Below are positions 35,148 through 47,654 of a stretch of 64,000 nt of DNA, piece after piece. The stretch is taken from positions 120,502 through 184,501 of the forward strand of contig QKYT01000064.1 in assembly GCA_003550305.1 (NCBI GenBank), given 5' to 3'. A program made the position numbers and the translations under genes. How positions within the stretch are numbered: position 1 is the first letter of the stretch; every line of letters begins with the position of its first letter. The notes below the pieces were generated by a model. The model had not been told where the DNA came from and ran no database searches. It was given only the letters and a program-made list of their open reading frames with translations. The DNA is from Glomus cerebriforme (lineage: Eukaryota > Glomeromycota > Glomeromycetes > Glomerales > Glomeraceae).

Positions 35148-35296
35148 AGTAACGCTTTAAGGTTGAATCGTTTGTTACTGTTTCTTTTGTTGCGCTTGTT
35201 GATTATGATCAGCAATCAGGTGTTTTTTTTTTAGATAAATCAAAAATCTATTTATTTTATTTATTAACAGAATTGTAGAAAATAATAAACATAGAT

Positions 35297-37051
35297 ATGT
35301 CTTCAAATCTTGATGCCAATGTCCCCACAGAACTTTATTCCTTAATTTTTCAATTTTTAAAAGATACAGGGCTTTCACAGACAGCTAAAATTTTTAAAAA
35401 AGAAATAAATAAGGTATGATAGGGAAACAGTTATTTAAAAATTGTAAATACATAATATTTATTAACAGTTATTTATTTAGTCTATAAAAGATATAAATCA
35501 AAAACATGGTCTAGTCGAAATTTTCAAGTCTTATAATTCTCTTATAGGGTAATATATAAGCATCAGTATTGCAGTATCGCTATTTAAATTTCTTTACTAA
35601 AATTTAATTGATTTATCATTAATAGAAACATTGAAGATAAAGCAGAGTCTGATGATTCAACATCTTCGTCGAGTTCTGAAAGTAGCTCGTAAGTACGTCA
35701 ACTTAAAATTTATAGAATTCAGTAAAATAACATCTTTCTGAAAATTGATATAGTAATGATGAAGAGAATGAGAGTAGCAATGAATCATCATTGATTTCAT
35801 CTGATAATTTGGATGAATCTTCTGATGAGGAGGTAAAAAACGATGATAAAGTGGAAGATAGTTCTTCGAGCGAAGATGATGACGATACTTCTTCAATCGG
35901 AGGGGAAAATACTTCAAATCCCGTTAAAGAATCGAATAGCTCAGATTCATCATCTGAAGAAAGTGAAAGTGAACAAAATGCTAAAGTACAAAATATAAAT
36001 GAAGGTTCACATTCTTCTAATGAACCATCTGACGAAAGTTCATCATCGAATAATAGTTCAAGCGATGAAGAAAACAATAATATGGAAATTCGTCCCGGCG
36101 AAGACAAGGAACATACCCAAGACAGTAAGGAAACCAGTAGTAACAGCAGCAGCAGTGACAATGAATCAGAAGAAGGCGATAGTGAATCTGAGAATGAAAG
36201 TGAAACGGAGAATACACAAATCAACATCATTATAAGTTCTTCAGAAAATCATTTATCTGATGAAGAAAACAGAGATAAATTATCTCACAGTAAGAGTAAA
36301 GTAACAAATTTTGAAATATATAAATCGGAAACAAGTGATCAAAATATTTCATCATATAAAATAAATGAACAAAATGGTATTTCTTTAACTAATGGAGATA
36401 GATTCAAACATAAACTTGACTCAAATAATGACACTTACGACACACGACCTTCTAAAAAAGTAAATTCGAATTTAAGGTAATTAAATAAAAAAGGAATTAC
36501 AAATGCTATTTAATCTAATCTCTTCTTTTAAAATAACAGTTCAACTTATGTTACAACTAGTGTACATTTTAAACCAAGATCGGTCATTAAAAGTCAGAGA
36601 AAAAATAATAAATCGAATAAAGTAAGCAATTATATTTTAAATATTTGAGTATACAGTATATTTTCTAATTTCATTAGGAGAGTTTATATTAAACAATTCG
36701 TTAAACAGACGGAGAACAAAAGTAACGGCAATGGCAATACATATAATCGTAGAATAAATCCTGAAAAAGTAGAATTTCTTGATGAACGTCTAAAAGACAA
36801 CAGCTTTCTGGCTAAAGTATTATTCGTTAGTTATTTGTATTTTTGCTTTAATTGTATGTTAACAATTATATCTATTAATAATTCTTTAGGACGGTGCTAT
36901 TGACTCTTATGGTTATAGGGCTCACAATGATTTATTTGCTATTCGAGGTAAAGATTTTCGTGCGCAAAAAACTAAAAAGAAAAGAGGATCTTATCGTGGA
37001 GGGAAGATTGATTTTGAATCACATTCTATCAAATTTGCTGTGGACGATTGA
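35297..37051 (+). CDS. SRP40: SRP40/Nopp140 nucleolar phosphoprotein with LisH domain
   Basis: Nucleolar chaperone of snoRNPs. Seven exons: 35297-35413, 35481-35548, 35626-35688, 35754-36476, 36540-36621, 36709-36816 and 36890-37051; 440 residues. The N-terminal LisH motif reads LYSLIFQFLKDTGLSQTAKI. The centre, about residues 75-320, is a long Ser/Glu/Asp tract (SSSEDDDDTSS, SSDSSSEESESE), the kind of acidic, CK2-target block expected in Nopp140. The C-terminal SRP40_C domain is clear: FLDERLKDNSFLAKDGAIDS, then YGYRAHNDLFAIRGKDFR and RGGKIDFESHSIKF. A GT inside the last exon (CGAG|GTAAAG) is not used, because the frame continues through the domain. Yeast SRP40 has the same order but repeated acidic blocks. 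Confidence 0.9.
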
Positions 37052-37372
37052 AAAGTTTGTTTTAATGTTATATTAATAAATATTTTTTTTTAAATAATGA
37101 AATTTAAATTTTATAATTTTATTCAAGCCCAAATTTTACTAAACATATAAACATTTATATAATAGAGCTCTTAATATTATTGTACAATAGTTTTATGAAT
37201 AAATTTTTATAATATTTCAAATGAAGAATGAACAATATTTCTAAGAATACTACTACTAACGAAAAGAATTACAATTTCATTGCAATAAGAGCAAAACCAG
37301 TAAAAATACAAATTATGATATCTAACTATTGAAAGATTTATTTAGAATATTACTAACACTAAATAATTTCAA
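37052..37372. other. Convergent 3' flanks of SRP40 and CASC3
   Basis: A 321-base stretch, AT-rich, with AATAAA-like motifs on both strands; no coding frame. Probable polyadenylation regions. Confidence 0.4.
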
Positions 37373-40102
37373 TTATTGATAATAAACTGGATGATGATAA
37401 TAATAATAGACACTATCATTTTCTGGTACAGTAGTTGAAGGTTGAGGTATAAATGAAGAAGGTTTAACGGAATTATCATTTGTATCTTTCAACTCTGGAG
37501 TTGTATGAGCTCCAGGATAGTAGTAATAATACATATTAGGATCGTAATAATAAACCATTCCATTACTCTCAGTACCATAAGGAACAGGAACAGGAGGGAT
37601 AGATGTTGATTGTGGTAAATTATTTTCAGATAAAAGATTATTACTTAATCCTTGGGATACATTATCCATATAATATGTAATTGGCGTTTCTGGTTTTTGT
37701 GGAGAGCAATTATCTGGCGAGTCCTCGTTGGAAATGGAATTTTCATCAGAAAGAGCAAGTGCTCTCGGTTGGAAAGGCGGTGCAAAGACAGCTATTACAA
37801 ACATTTATATATATACATATGCATATACATACACACATACTCTATTAATAAATGATATTTTCTTGTAATTCTAAATTATATATACAGATGTATATTACGT
37901 TTATTCTAGCTAAACTAGCTTTTAAGAATTAGAAAATCTCTTCGTCTTGATGACGAAACAAAACATACAACATTAATTTATTGTAACGTAATAATTCATT
38001 AAAAACACAAACCTGAAGGTGGAATTTCGCTTGTTCGAGAATTATTTGGTATCCCGCTCACTGATGGGTCATTTGTTTGGGCTGGTTGAGTTATTGAGAA
38101 AGAAGCTGCTCTTCTAGTTGAATACCTTTTAGATGCCTGATTAATTTGAACTCGATCTTTGTCTATCAATGTTGAAGGCAAGGATCCAATGATATCAGAT
38201 TGATTATTATTAATAGATAAATCGTTAAAGCTCGATGTAACATTGTTTATTGATTGTAAAGTAGAATGAGTTGCGTTATCTTCAATTGCTTTTTTATTTT
38301 GAGAATCAAAATTATTTTCCACTCCGAAATTTTCATCCGATTTTTCATAAACCCTCTTTTGTTCTTTTATTGGGGATCCCGGCTCCATTCTCTCCTCTGT
38401 ATGCGAACCTGACGTAATATCTACACGAGATGTAGCATCTGTTGGGTCTTGTACTAGTTCCACCTTTTCAATTTGATATTCTGCAATTGTATTTTTATTA
38501 TCTTCAAATTCATTTTCATGACATTCTTGTTGTCCAGTGTTATGTACAACATGAGAGCCTTTAATATTGTCCACGTCATCATTATTCGAATGTTGTTTTT
38601 TAGAATTTTTGTCTTGATTTATACTATGTTTTCCATCAGTCTCAGCATGGTTAGAATTAAAAGAGTGATCTCGATTTAAACTTGAACGCATATAATGTCT
38701 GCTACTATAACCTCTTCCGCGAAATCCGTTCCTGCCTTTTCCTGCGAAAGATTTACTATCACTGAATCGAGATGTTGAAGTTACGTTTCTACTGTTGCTA
38801 TTATATGAATTTTCTGATCTACTTTCACGTATACTTGATTTATGATTATTGAAATTATTAGAATTAATATTCCCTCTCTTATTCTTTGCAGACAAGAACA
38901 TCCCTCTTGATCTAGATTGTTCTTCAAATGAATTCCTTCTCTTTCTAATTGAATTCGAGGGGCGTGAATAATTAGACTTTGGAGGTGTAATATTATTATG
39001 GAAACGCCGAGGTGCCTTTCAGTAAAAATTGAAATGATAAAGAATGTAATAAGGTAAACTATTGTAAAAAAAAAACAATATAATGTGTTAGTACAAAATA
39101 TTTATCAAATACCGGAGGAACAAATTCACGGCGATGCTGTATTCTACGTTGAAATTCCTTTCTACGTCTTTCTTCGTCTTCGATCTTCATCAATTCTTCA
39201 AATCCGTCGTGATCCCATCGATCTCTCGGGGAAGAATTTCCCCATACACCTTTACCTCTACAAATAAGCAATTAAAGGAAAACAAAAATTTCGATACTCA
39301 ACCTTTTTATAAAATTGTTTTAGTTGGTAAATAATATTTTTAAATACCTAGAAACGAATGGTGATTTACGATAATTTGAATCAAAGTCATCTTTAAGCTC
39401 ATCCTTAATGAATCTATCATCATGTCCCCAGAATTCACCGAGATGAGGCACGAACGCGGGATCTTCTGCTAACTTTTTACGATATTCTTGCCTTGCTAAT
39501 TCTTTCTTTTGCCAACCTGATATTTCGGGAACACTGGCAGAATTCTGAGAATTATTCTGCTTTTCATATTGTGCCTCATTCTCGTCTCCCGAATGACTTT
39601 GTAACTCTTCATCGCCATCTGTTGAACTAATACCGTCATCAACATCAGAATTTTTAATAGCAGTAATAGAATTATTTTCTCCCTGTTTGATTTCCAGTTG
39701 ATCCTCAACCTTTAGTTTTTGTTTGCTGGTAGATATTGGTTGTTTGATTCCTTTTGACCTTGTAACAATATCAGAAATGTCTTCACTTGAAGTTGTGATT
39801 GTATCTTCAACTAAAGAGTTAGTGTCCTCATGAACGGAACTTGTGTCTTTTTCTTTTGAAAGAATTAACTCTTCTCTCGTTGTGTTTGATTCCTCTTTGA
39901 TAATACTCGTTTCTTCATGTGTTTCTTCTTCACCTTCACTGTGAGAAACTTCACTTTCTACATCAGAATCTTCACAGCTTGCCTCTGAATCAGAGATATC
40001 GCTAAGTTCAAGTACTCCACGAGTATCATCGAATTCTTCCTCGTCTTCACTATGAACATCAACAGGAACTTCACGTCTCCTTAAGCGCTTAAGCTTAGAC
40101 AT
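37373..40102 (-). CDS. CASC3: Barentsz/CASC3 (MLN51)-like exon junction complex protein
   Basis: Core EJC component that clamps eIF4A3 on spliced RNA. Exons 39348-40102, 39113-39257, 38013-39015 and 37373-37791; 773 residues, phase kept. The N-terminus is acidic (FDDTRGVLELSDISDSEASC). The SELOR/Btz domain covers about 200-300: EDPAFVPHLGEFWGHDDRFI, then GKGVWGNSSPRDRWDHDGFE. The remainder is Asn/Ser/Arg-rich with RGRG-type motifs (GRNGFRGRGYSSR). The C-terminus is Pro/Tyr-rich (APPFQPRALALS; YYYDPNMYYYYYPG; HHPVYYQ). Intron positions interrupt the Btz domain (S|R) and its end. Head-to-head with DBP3, with 402 bases between the starts. Confidence 0.88.
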
Positions 40103-40504
40103 TTATATATCGATATATGAAATAGGTATGTATTTACTTAAGAAAAGAATTAAAAGAACAAATGTTAAATAAAATCCGGAGTTTTACTGTTTTCTTTTGT
40201 CCTTCCGCACATACCATAAAAATATAATTATGAACCAAACGTACGGACAGACGGACAGACGACTGCTTATTGGGTATATCATTGGGTATATATAGATGAG
40301 ATGTTATTTTGAAATCATGTGAATCCAAAATTTTGATTTTTGGGTTCGTCCATATTTAGATATTTGATCACAGCACTGAAAAAAATTTTACATATTCCTT
40401 TTTCTGAAAAGAGTTCAAGGAATCAAAAAAAAATTCAAGTCGATGCTAATCGAGACAAAAGTTCTATTGGTAGTAAAATTGACACAAAGTTTAAAAAACC
40501 AGAA
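40103..40504. promoter_or_regulatory. Divergent region CASC3 / DBP3
   Basis: Intergenic DNA between two head-to-head genes. A short GC-richer run with two ACGGACAGAC copies lies at 40243-40260. The DBP3 frame is open from 40340, but only the ATG at 40505 is an in-frame start, so part of this region is DBP3 leader. Confidence 0.35.
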
Positions 40505-42354
40505 ATGAAAAGAAAAAGAAATGAAAAAGAGATTAGCTCTTCAAATAGTTCAATTAAGGTAATAGTTACTGAAAAAAATATTTGTAGGAAAAAAAAAAGG
40601 AAAAATAAGGAGGATGCGGTAAGAGTAACCAATGATATGGATGATTTATCTAAAAAGAGTAAAGGAGGAGAGAGCGAAAAAGAAAAGAAAAAGGATAAAA
40701 AACATAAAGAACATCATAATGTGAAATTTTCTAAAAAGAGAAAGGCGATTACCAATGACGATGATTCCGTCTTTGTAAATGGATCAAAAATGGAAAGAAC
40801 TTTAAACGAAGTGGATTCAGTATCACAATCTGTTGTGGACGAATTCTATAGAAAAAATGAAATTAAAATCACTGGCGACTCAGTATTTAAACCAATCATG
40901 TCATTTACACAATTAAATATAGACGAAAGTATTAAAGGTATTTTAAACAAATTCGAAAAGCCAACGCCTATCCAAGCAAGCTGTTGGCCAATTTGTCTAA
41001 GCGGCAGGGATGTAATCGGTATTGCAGAAACTGGGTTAGTATATATAAAACAAAAATAAAAATTTTAATAATTGATCACAAATGTAAAACTTCTTTCATA
41101 TGACCATAATTGTTAGTTCTGGAAAGACTCTTGCGTTTACAGTGCCTGCTTTGAAGCATATCAAAAGCTTATCTCATATTCCATTAATCAATAAACCATT
41201 GATTCTTGCGATTGCGCCAACACGGGAACTAGCAATGCAAATACAAGTACAATGTGAAGAATTTGATTCAGTTTGTGGTATTAGAAGTGTTTGTATCTAT
41301 GGAGGTGGTTCTAAGGAAGATCAACGTAAAGTGTTACGTAAAGGTGTTCATATTGTGGTGGCCACCCCTGGTCGCTTACTTGATTTTATTAATGAGGGCA
41401 TTTGTGATATCAGTAATGTCTCTTACCTTGTATTGGACGAAGGTAAATTTTAATAAATTGCTTCATTTATATTATGATTTTTTTAAAACTTTTTTTTTTT
41501 TTTTGTTTATATTTAGCGGATCGTATGCTTGACAAAGGGTTTGAAAATGAAATTCGACAGATTATTGTCAAAACCCGTAAAAATCGTCAAACTGTTATGT
41601 TTTCTGCAACATGGCCTGAATCAGTGCGCAAATTGGCTAATGATTTCTTGAATAATCCAATGAAAGTCGCAATTGGTTCTCCCGATTTGTCTGCAAATAA
41701 TAATGTCACACAGATAGTTGAAGTAATCGATAATCCTATGGACAAGGATCGTCGTTTACTAAATCTTCTTGAACAATATCATAAAAATAAAAATAGAGTT
41801 TTGGTATTTGTTCTTTATAAAAAAGAAGTTCCACGTATCGAAAATTTGTTAGCAAATCACGGTTATAAATTTAAATCGATCCATGGAGATAAAAGCCAAC
41901 TCCAGCGCATAGAAACATTAAAGGGTTTTAAGGATGGACTTTATCCTCTTTTGATAGCTACCGATGTTGTTGCTAGAGGTATAGATGTTCCTAATATAGA
42001 ATATGTGATTAATTATACTTTTCCATTAACTATAGAAGATTATGTTCATCGTATTGGTAGAACTGGGCGTGCTGGTAACAAGGTAAAGGAATATAATTTT
42101 TTCATCTTATTCTTCCCACTTGACTAAGCTATGAATTATTTTTATAGGGTATTTCTCATACTCTTTTTACTCCACATGATAAAGCACATTCTGGAGAACT
42201 TATAAATGTTCTTCGTCAGGCTAATCAGAAAGTACCAGACTCTTTATTAAAATTTGGTAGCGGTGTTAAAAAGAAGGAACATAAAATGTATGGTGCTTTT
42301 TTTAAAGAAATTGATCTTAGTTTAAAACCTACAAAAATTAAATTTGAAGATTAG
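40505..42354 (+). CDS. DBP3: DEAD-box RNA helicase DBP3
   Basis: Nucleolar helicase for 60S pre-rRNA processing. Exons 40505-41034, 41117-41442, 41517-42082 and 42148-42354; 542 residues. The N-terminus is Lys/Glu-rich ([24 protein letters not shown]), a hallmark of DBP3. Motifs in order: Q motif [20 protein letters not shown], Ia [10 protein letters not shown], Ib [40 protein letters not shown] and [12 protein letters not shown]. Intron 1 splits the Walker A motif (ETG|SGKT) and intron 2 splits DEAD (DE|AD). The C-terminus lacks an Arg/Gly tail and ends TKIKFED. The start ATG at 40505 is the first in frame; an upstream exon cannot be excluded. Confidence 0.93.
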
Positions 42355-42994
42355 TATAATATTTATCGCACGGAGTTTGGTATATATTTCTTTACTTATG
42401 TAACAAATAGTTCTATCTAGTTAGATTACAAATAAAACTAATAAAAAAATTTGGTCGCAATTAGTCACGTCATACATATTAAGATAATTTAAAGATCATG
42501 GGGTTTGCAAGTACTAACAAGTAATTAATCTACAAAGAAAATTTTATTAATGTTGCAGTAAGATTCAAACTGGTTTATCAAATAAATCCAGTATGCTGAA
42601 TAAAAATTTTTACTTACAATAATTTCTTTTTAAATACTATATATAATACTTTTGGTAATATCTAACAACTATTTATAATAGGGAATACGTAAATACGTAA
42701 CGTCAAAATATTAACCCGTTATTACCACTAATTTTGTATATATATATATTTTTTTTTGAAATTCACGAAAATTTACAGGTATATAAAATATAACTAAAAG
42801 AAAAGAACTAAATTATGTGCAAAAAAGTAAGGTATATATATTATTTTTATCACAATCTTTTGTGTTAATGTCTTTAACGATTGTGCGTATATAAATCTTT
42901 TTACAAAAGGGTTACCCCGCACATCGCTTTTTTTTATAATTTTTTTAAAAAAAATCAATATATTCATCAAGACAAGCAAGACAAGCGGGATTAT
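42355..42994. other. Convergent 3' flanks of DBP3 and the G3BP-like gene
   Basis: A 640-base AT-rich stretch with homopolymer and TA-rich runs (42739-42764). No coding frame or RNA gene recognised. Confidence 0.4.
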
Positions 42995-45616
42995 TTAGAA
43001 ACGCCCGCGGGGAGCTTTACCGTTGTTACGGCGCACACGACGCTCTTCTGTGTTTACGGTTTCACCGCCAACATCAACCGTGTGTGCTTCAAGCGCGCGC
43101 CGATACGATTCGGCGTTGTTATATTCAACGAACGCACAAGACTATTAAAAATTATATTACTATCCATTAATTTTTGTAACAAAGTAATAAAATTTTGCAT
43201 TAGTATTATTATATTCTTACCTTGGTATGTACTACGTCAAGATGTTTAACATGGCCAAAGGCCGCGAAGGCTGCTTTGAGCTGTTCATAAGACATTGAGG
43301 AAGTGACCCCTTTTACGTATATTGAGAGACTTGTGTCTGTTTATATTAAAAAAAAAAAAAGAATTAGAAATAAAACTCGTATAGGAAATATAGTATATTG
43401 TATGTAAAATCATACCGCTATTGCGACGATTATTGTTTTTTTGCCCTTCCGAACGGCGATCACGTATGTCCCGCATTTGTTGGGACTGAGCATGTGGGAC
43501 AGATTTTGCGGAAACTGAAGCAACCACGCCTTTTGCTTCAGCCAATGCATTACTACTCCATCTCTCTGATTCATTGGCAGCCAAGCTTGCCCAAGTTTTT
43601 TTTGTTGACAATTGCGCTTGTGGAATATGTTTATCAGATAATTTTTCGTCATGTATTTCAGGGTCATTCGCTCCAGTAGCGACGTCATCCTTAGGAACAT
43701 TTTGCACATTTTTCTTCTTGTCAGCTTGTGTTGTGGTATTTACCTTATTTACCTGTTGTTTAGAATGTCCTTTACTATTTACAACGGGTGGTTGAGAATG
43801 ATGAGAAAGAACATTTACACCAGGTGACTCCGGCCGAGATACTGGTTTGTTTCCTTTACTGTTAGACTGAAATCCCGTCATTGGAGTTTGTCTATTATTA
43901 TCATCCTCGGATGATGATTTTTGTCCGTTTAGTGATATCTGAATATTATCTGTTGACGATCTTGGAGAATGATTATCTGCCTGTGACTGCATATCATTGT
44001 TAAGTGATTTAGGGATGCTTGGCACAACCTGAACATTAGCCTGTGATTGTGGGGTAACACTAACTGCTGGAGACTGAGTGGGTATTTGCTTGGGAATAGT
44101 CGCAGGATGCCAAGTTTTATCCTGTGTGACTGGTGGTGATTGCACTCCAATAGTAAGAGATACGACATTATTTTGTGTTGATGGAACTTGACCAACCTCT
44201 TGTGATATCGGCGATTGTTCAATTACTTGTTTCGAAATAATCGCAGATTGTCGTCCATTATCCTGTTCAACAGAAGATGATGTTGATATGCTAGAAGAAG
44301 ATATAACATTGGTTATTGTAGACTGGCCATCATTTCCCAGTGATGTCTGAGATTCGATATTCGCTGAAACAGTAACTGGTTCTTTCTTAATCACAATCAC
44401 AGGTGGTTGTTGTATGTTAGTTGAGAACCCAGGTGTTGATTGAGGTCCGTTCGGATAAGTTTGAATTGATTGGACGGAAAGAACTTGACCATTTACATGT
44501 TCTTCCTGTGACATGCTTACTACTAAAGTTGTAGCAGATTCTTGCTTGTTACCAGTTTGTCCATTATGGTTTAGCATAATAGGTAATGAAGGTTCGTTTT
44601 GAACAGATTGTACATTGACCATCGAATTTGAAGTTTGCAAATTTGTATTAAGCATGATAGATGCTGAGGCGGGTGATCGAGTATTATTATCAACAAAGGG
44701 ATCGATAACTTCCCCATTAACAGGAACTGTTTGTAAAAGAGCTTCGTTTTCCTTTGAAGATGGGACCGATATATTCCCATCCATAGATCTTGAGGTAACC
44801 TGAGCGGATTCTGTAATAGTCGTATTTAGAGGCGAATTAGATTGGCCTGCTGGATCAACTCGAGCGTTTATTGGTTCTTCAACCAGTGTCCCAGTAGGTG
44901 AGGCAGATGCTCCAGCTTCCTCTTCTCCGTTATATATTTCAATATCATCGTCTGATAGGAATCGAATGATATCATTCAACACATAATAGCCGTTTGTCAC
45001 GTTTGGCTGTACGTCGAGAAAAAAGGTTTGAGCAAATCTTCGCGCAACTTCGTTACGATTGCTTATTTCGCCTAATACTTGAATTAATATTCCACCGTTA
45101 ATAGATGCTTGGCTATCAACATTAGTAACGAGGACCCGACAGTTTTCCAAGTTTAAGCCTTGGAACTTTTCTTTGATTTCCTACCAAAAATTTACAAAAA
45201 AATAAAATAATATAAAATATCAGTCAGTAAAAAATGACTAACTATTCATAATGAGATTTTAAATACAAATTTAGAAATTATAAAGTATGTCAATCTCATT
45301 TAATGTGACAGATCTAACAAATTTGCTCACATATAAAAAGAAATCAATTTATACTAACCTTCTCTCCCTGAGAAGGAGTCACAGTCTCACCTTCCGTACC
45401 GTGGATGAGGGTTGATTTTTGCCCGTAAAAGCAGTGGAGACGACTTGGATCTTTGTTCAAAAAAGTATAGTATTCGTGAACGAAACACCAACCCACTTCT
45501 GAGGCAGGCATTTTATGGCCAGAAGGCACCCCATTACTGCCAGCTTGTGTAGTTTGTGTGTTCGTTGTTGTAGTATTATTTGCGTTTGAAATTGTTGTAG
45601 ACGCTGAAGCGGCCAT
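42995..45616 (-). CDS. G3BP-like stress-granule protein (NTF2 + RRM)
   Basis: Exons 45359-45616, 43416-45180, 43221-43336 and 42995-43141; 761 residues. The NTF2-like domain is at residues 40-155: EVGWCFVHEYYTFLNKDPSR, HCFYGQKSTLIHG, NCRVLVTNVDSQASINGG, and QTFFLDVQPN then YYVLNDIIRFL. A Gln/Ser/Asn/Pro-rich disordered centre of about 450 residues follows. The RRM is at about 665-740 (LSIYVKGVTSSMSYEQLKAA, KSCAFVEYNNAESYRRALEA) and the tail is basic RVRRNNGKAPRGRF. Domain order matches G3BP, fission yeast Nxt3 and yeast Bre5. In those relatives the protein partners a deubiquitinase and condenses in stress granules. The last exon is much richer in G+C than the rest of the window. Confidence 0.88.
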
Positions 45617-46600
45617 AGTTTGCTGTAAAGGTTAAGTTTCTTTAAGTAAGCTTTTGAAGACTTGAACGGACGGGAAAATACCACAAGAAAAAATGAGGTC
45701 GATTTGTGGCTTTTTTATATTAAAAAAAATTGGGGATTAGTTCTAGCGCCCTCAAATTATTAATTCTGGTTATTCTGATTGGTTAAAGCATTAGTTAAAT
45801 TTCAAATCAAATTTCAAAAAAAAAAATTTGAATTTCGAAACAATGGCATATTTCCAATTTTGGAGTTTACTAATGTGAACAATAACACTAAAAAGAAACA
45901 TAGTCAAACTTTACAGTCCAAGTCATTATAATAATATTATATTTAGGAATGTTATATATATATATCGTAGCTTTTTATTTAAATAAACTTTACTTTTTCA
46001 AAAACATATTATTTTTTCAGATTTGTAATATTGCAATATACAGTTATCTCAATATTGTTTTCCTTTATAATCATCTCTTGTTTAATTAATTACGTTTTTC
46101 TTATAAAATTTTTTATAATTTATATAATATAAAAAAATCAGAAAATTTTTAATGTAAAAGAAAATGGTATATATAAATCTATGGATTTTAATAATATCTA
46201 GTATAAATATTAACCAACAATTTATTATAACTAATTAATTTCAATATATATTAAATGATATAAAATTAAAAAATTAGTAAAAAAATTTTTTTTATATTTT
46301 ATTCTATTAATCTAATTCTAATTAAAATATAAAAACTTTCTTTTACATAAAAAAAGTTCTATTTTCTATTGATATTATTATTTTAAAAATCTAATTTTAT
46401 TTAAAATTATATATAAATATTTTTCTGATTATAATACAAGTTTTTAAATATATATTATTTATAGTAAAAATTTGAATTATAAATTTAATAATACAAAATT
46501 AATTCTTTGAAATTTGTAAAATATCAAGTAGTATTAGATTGAATCAGATTGGACATAGTCTGATTAATGATTTAAATACTGATTTTAATTTTTTACTAAA
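45617..46600. other. G3BP upstream region and AT-rich DNA
   Basis: The first 200 bases should hold the promoter and leader of the G3BP-like gene. After about 45980 the DNA is low-complexity A/T with no coding frame recognised. Confidence 0.35.
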
Positions 46601-46970
46601 CTAGAACCAGATGTCCTTTCTTATTTATTTGCAATATGTTCTAATTTAGCAATCTGTAAACAAGAATTTTTGACTTTAGGATAGTTATTTCATAAATATT
46701 ACTTAAATCTTAATATGAATAAACTAGAATCCATATGTAAAATAGCTTTATATTGAAAATCTAATTTAAAAACTGAATTTGGATTTTATGGAATTGATCA
46801 AAAAAAAAATACTTATTTTAGTAATAATGAGATCAATATACATATTGCAAAAGCATTTGCAGTAGATGATAAGAAATATGATAATAAATAAACTTTTACT
46901 CAAAAATTAATTACAAATAGTAAAATAATATTTGAAAACAATTGTCATATAGTAATTTAAAAGTCTATAA
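46601..46970 (+). pseudogene. Decayed protein relic of unknown family
   Basis: Plus-strand translation keeps a protein-like character across stops: EPDVLSYLFAICSNLAICKQ, then EFLTLG(stop)LFHKYYLNLNMNK, LESICKIALY(stop)KSNLKTEF and INIHIAKAFAVDDKKYDN. The stops at 46681 and 46756 each stand where TGG would fit the context. Not recognised; probably transposon or gene-family debris beside the Harbinger element. Confidence 0.35.
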
Positions 46971-47654
46971 ATTAATAAATTTATTAATTTATCATATAAT
47001 TTAATTACTAATACAATTAGCAATATTTTAAGAAATATATTAGATGATTTAGATAAAATAATATGAAAAATAATAAAGTTAATAATGGTAATGATAAGAA
47101 AACTAAAAAAAATAATTTTGATTATAATATAGATGATATATTAGGTATAGGAAATGATAATAATTATAATGATAATGAGGAAAAATAATAAGAATGCAAT
47201 TATTATAATGATTAATTAATTATTTGTTCAATAAAAATTAATTCTAATATCATGTAATTTAAATAATATGATATTATTACCTATTTAGAAAATATATATT
47301 GGGTGTCTTCACAAAATGCGTGATTGAAATTATAATTGAGATTAAAGGTTAATCTGATTTCACAAAAAATGTGATTAAGATTAAGGTTAATCTCAAGCTG
47401 ATCATGATTGAAATTACATATGAAATTTCAATCTTGCTCACTGAGTAAGATTAAGAATAAAAAAATTAACTACCCACAAATTCCTTCTTTTTTTTATATA
47501 TTTTCCCTAATTGTAATATGCATTTATTTAATTTAAATACATTTTTATGGTTATTTCAACTGCAAAACATGATACGCGAAACTTTTTAAGTTTATTTTCT
47601 TCATTTAAATACAAAATACATACAAAATTTTAAATTCACTTCTATAAAAAAAAA

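Noticed and set aside
35703..36230. 175-codon minus-strand ORF rich in Ser and Leu
   Set aside because: Shadow of the acidic Ser/Glu tract of SRP40 on the plus strand.
43285..43415. Frame extension of the G3BP centre exon to 43285
   Set aside because: It reads into the intron; the donor at 43415 joins in frame to the RRM exon at 43336.
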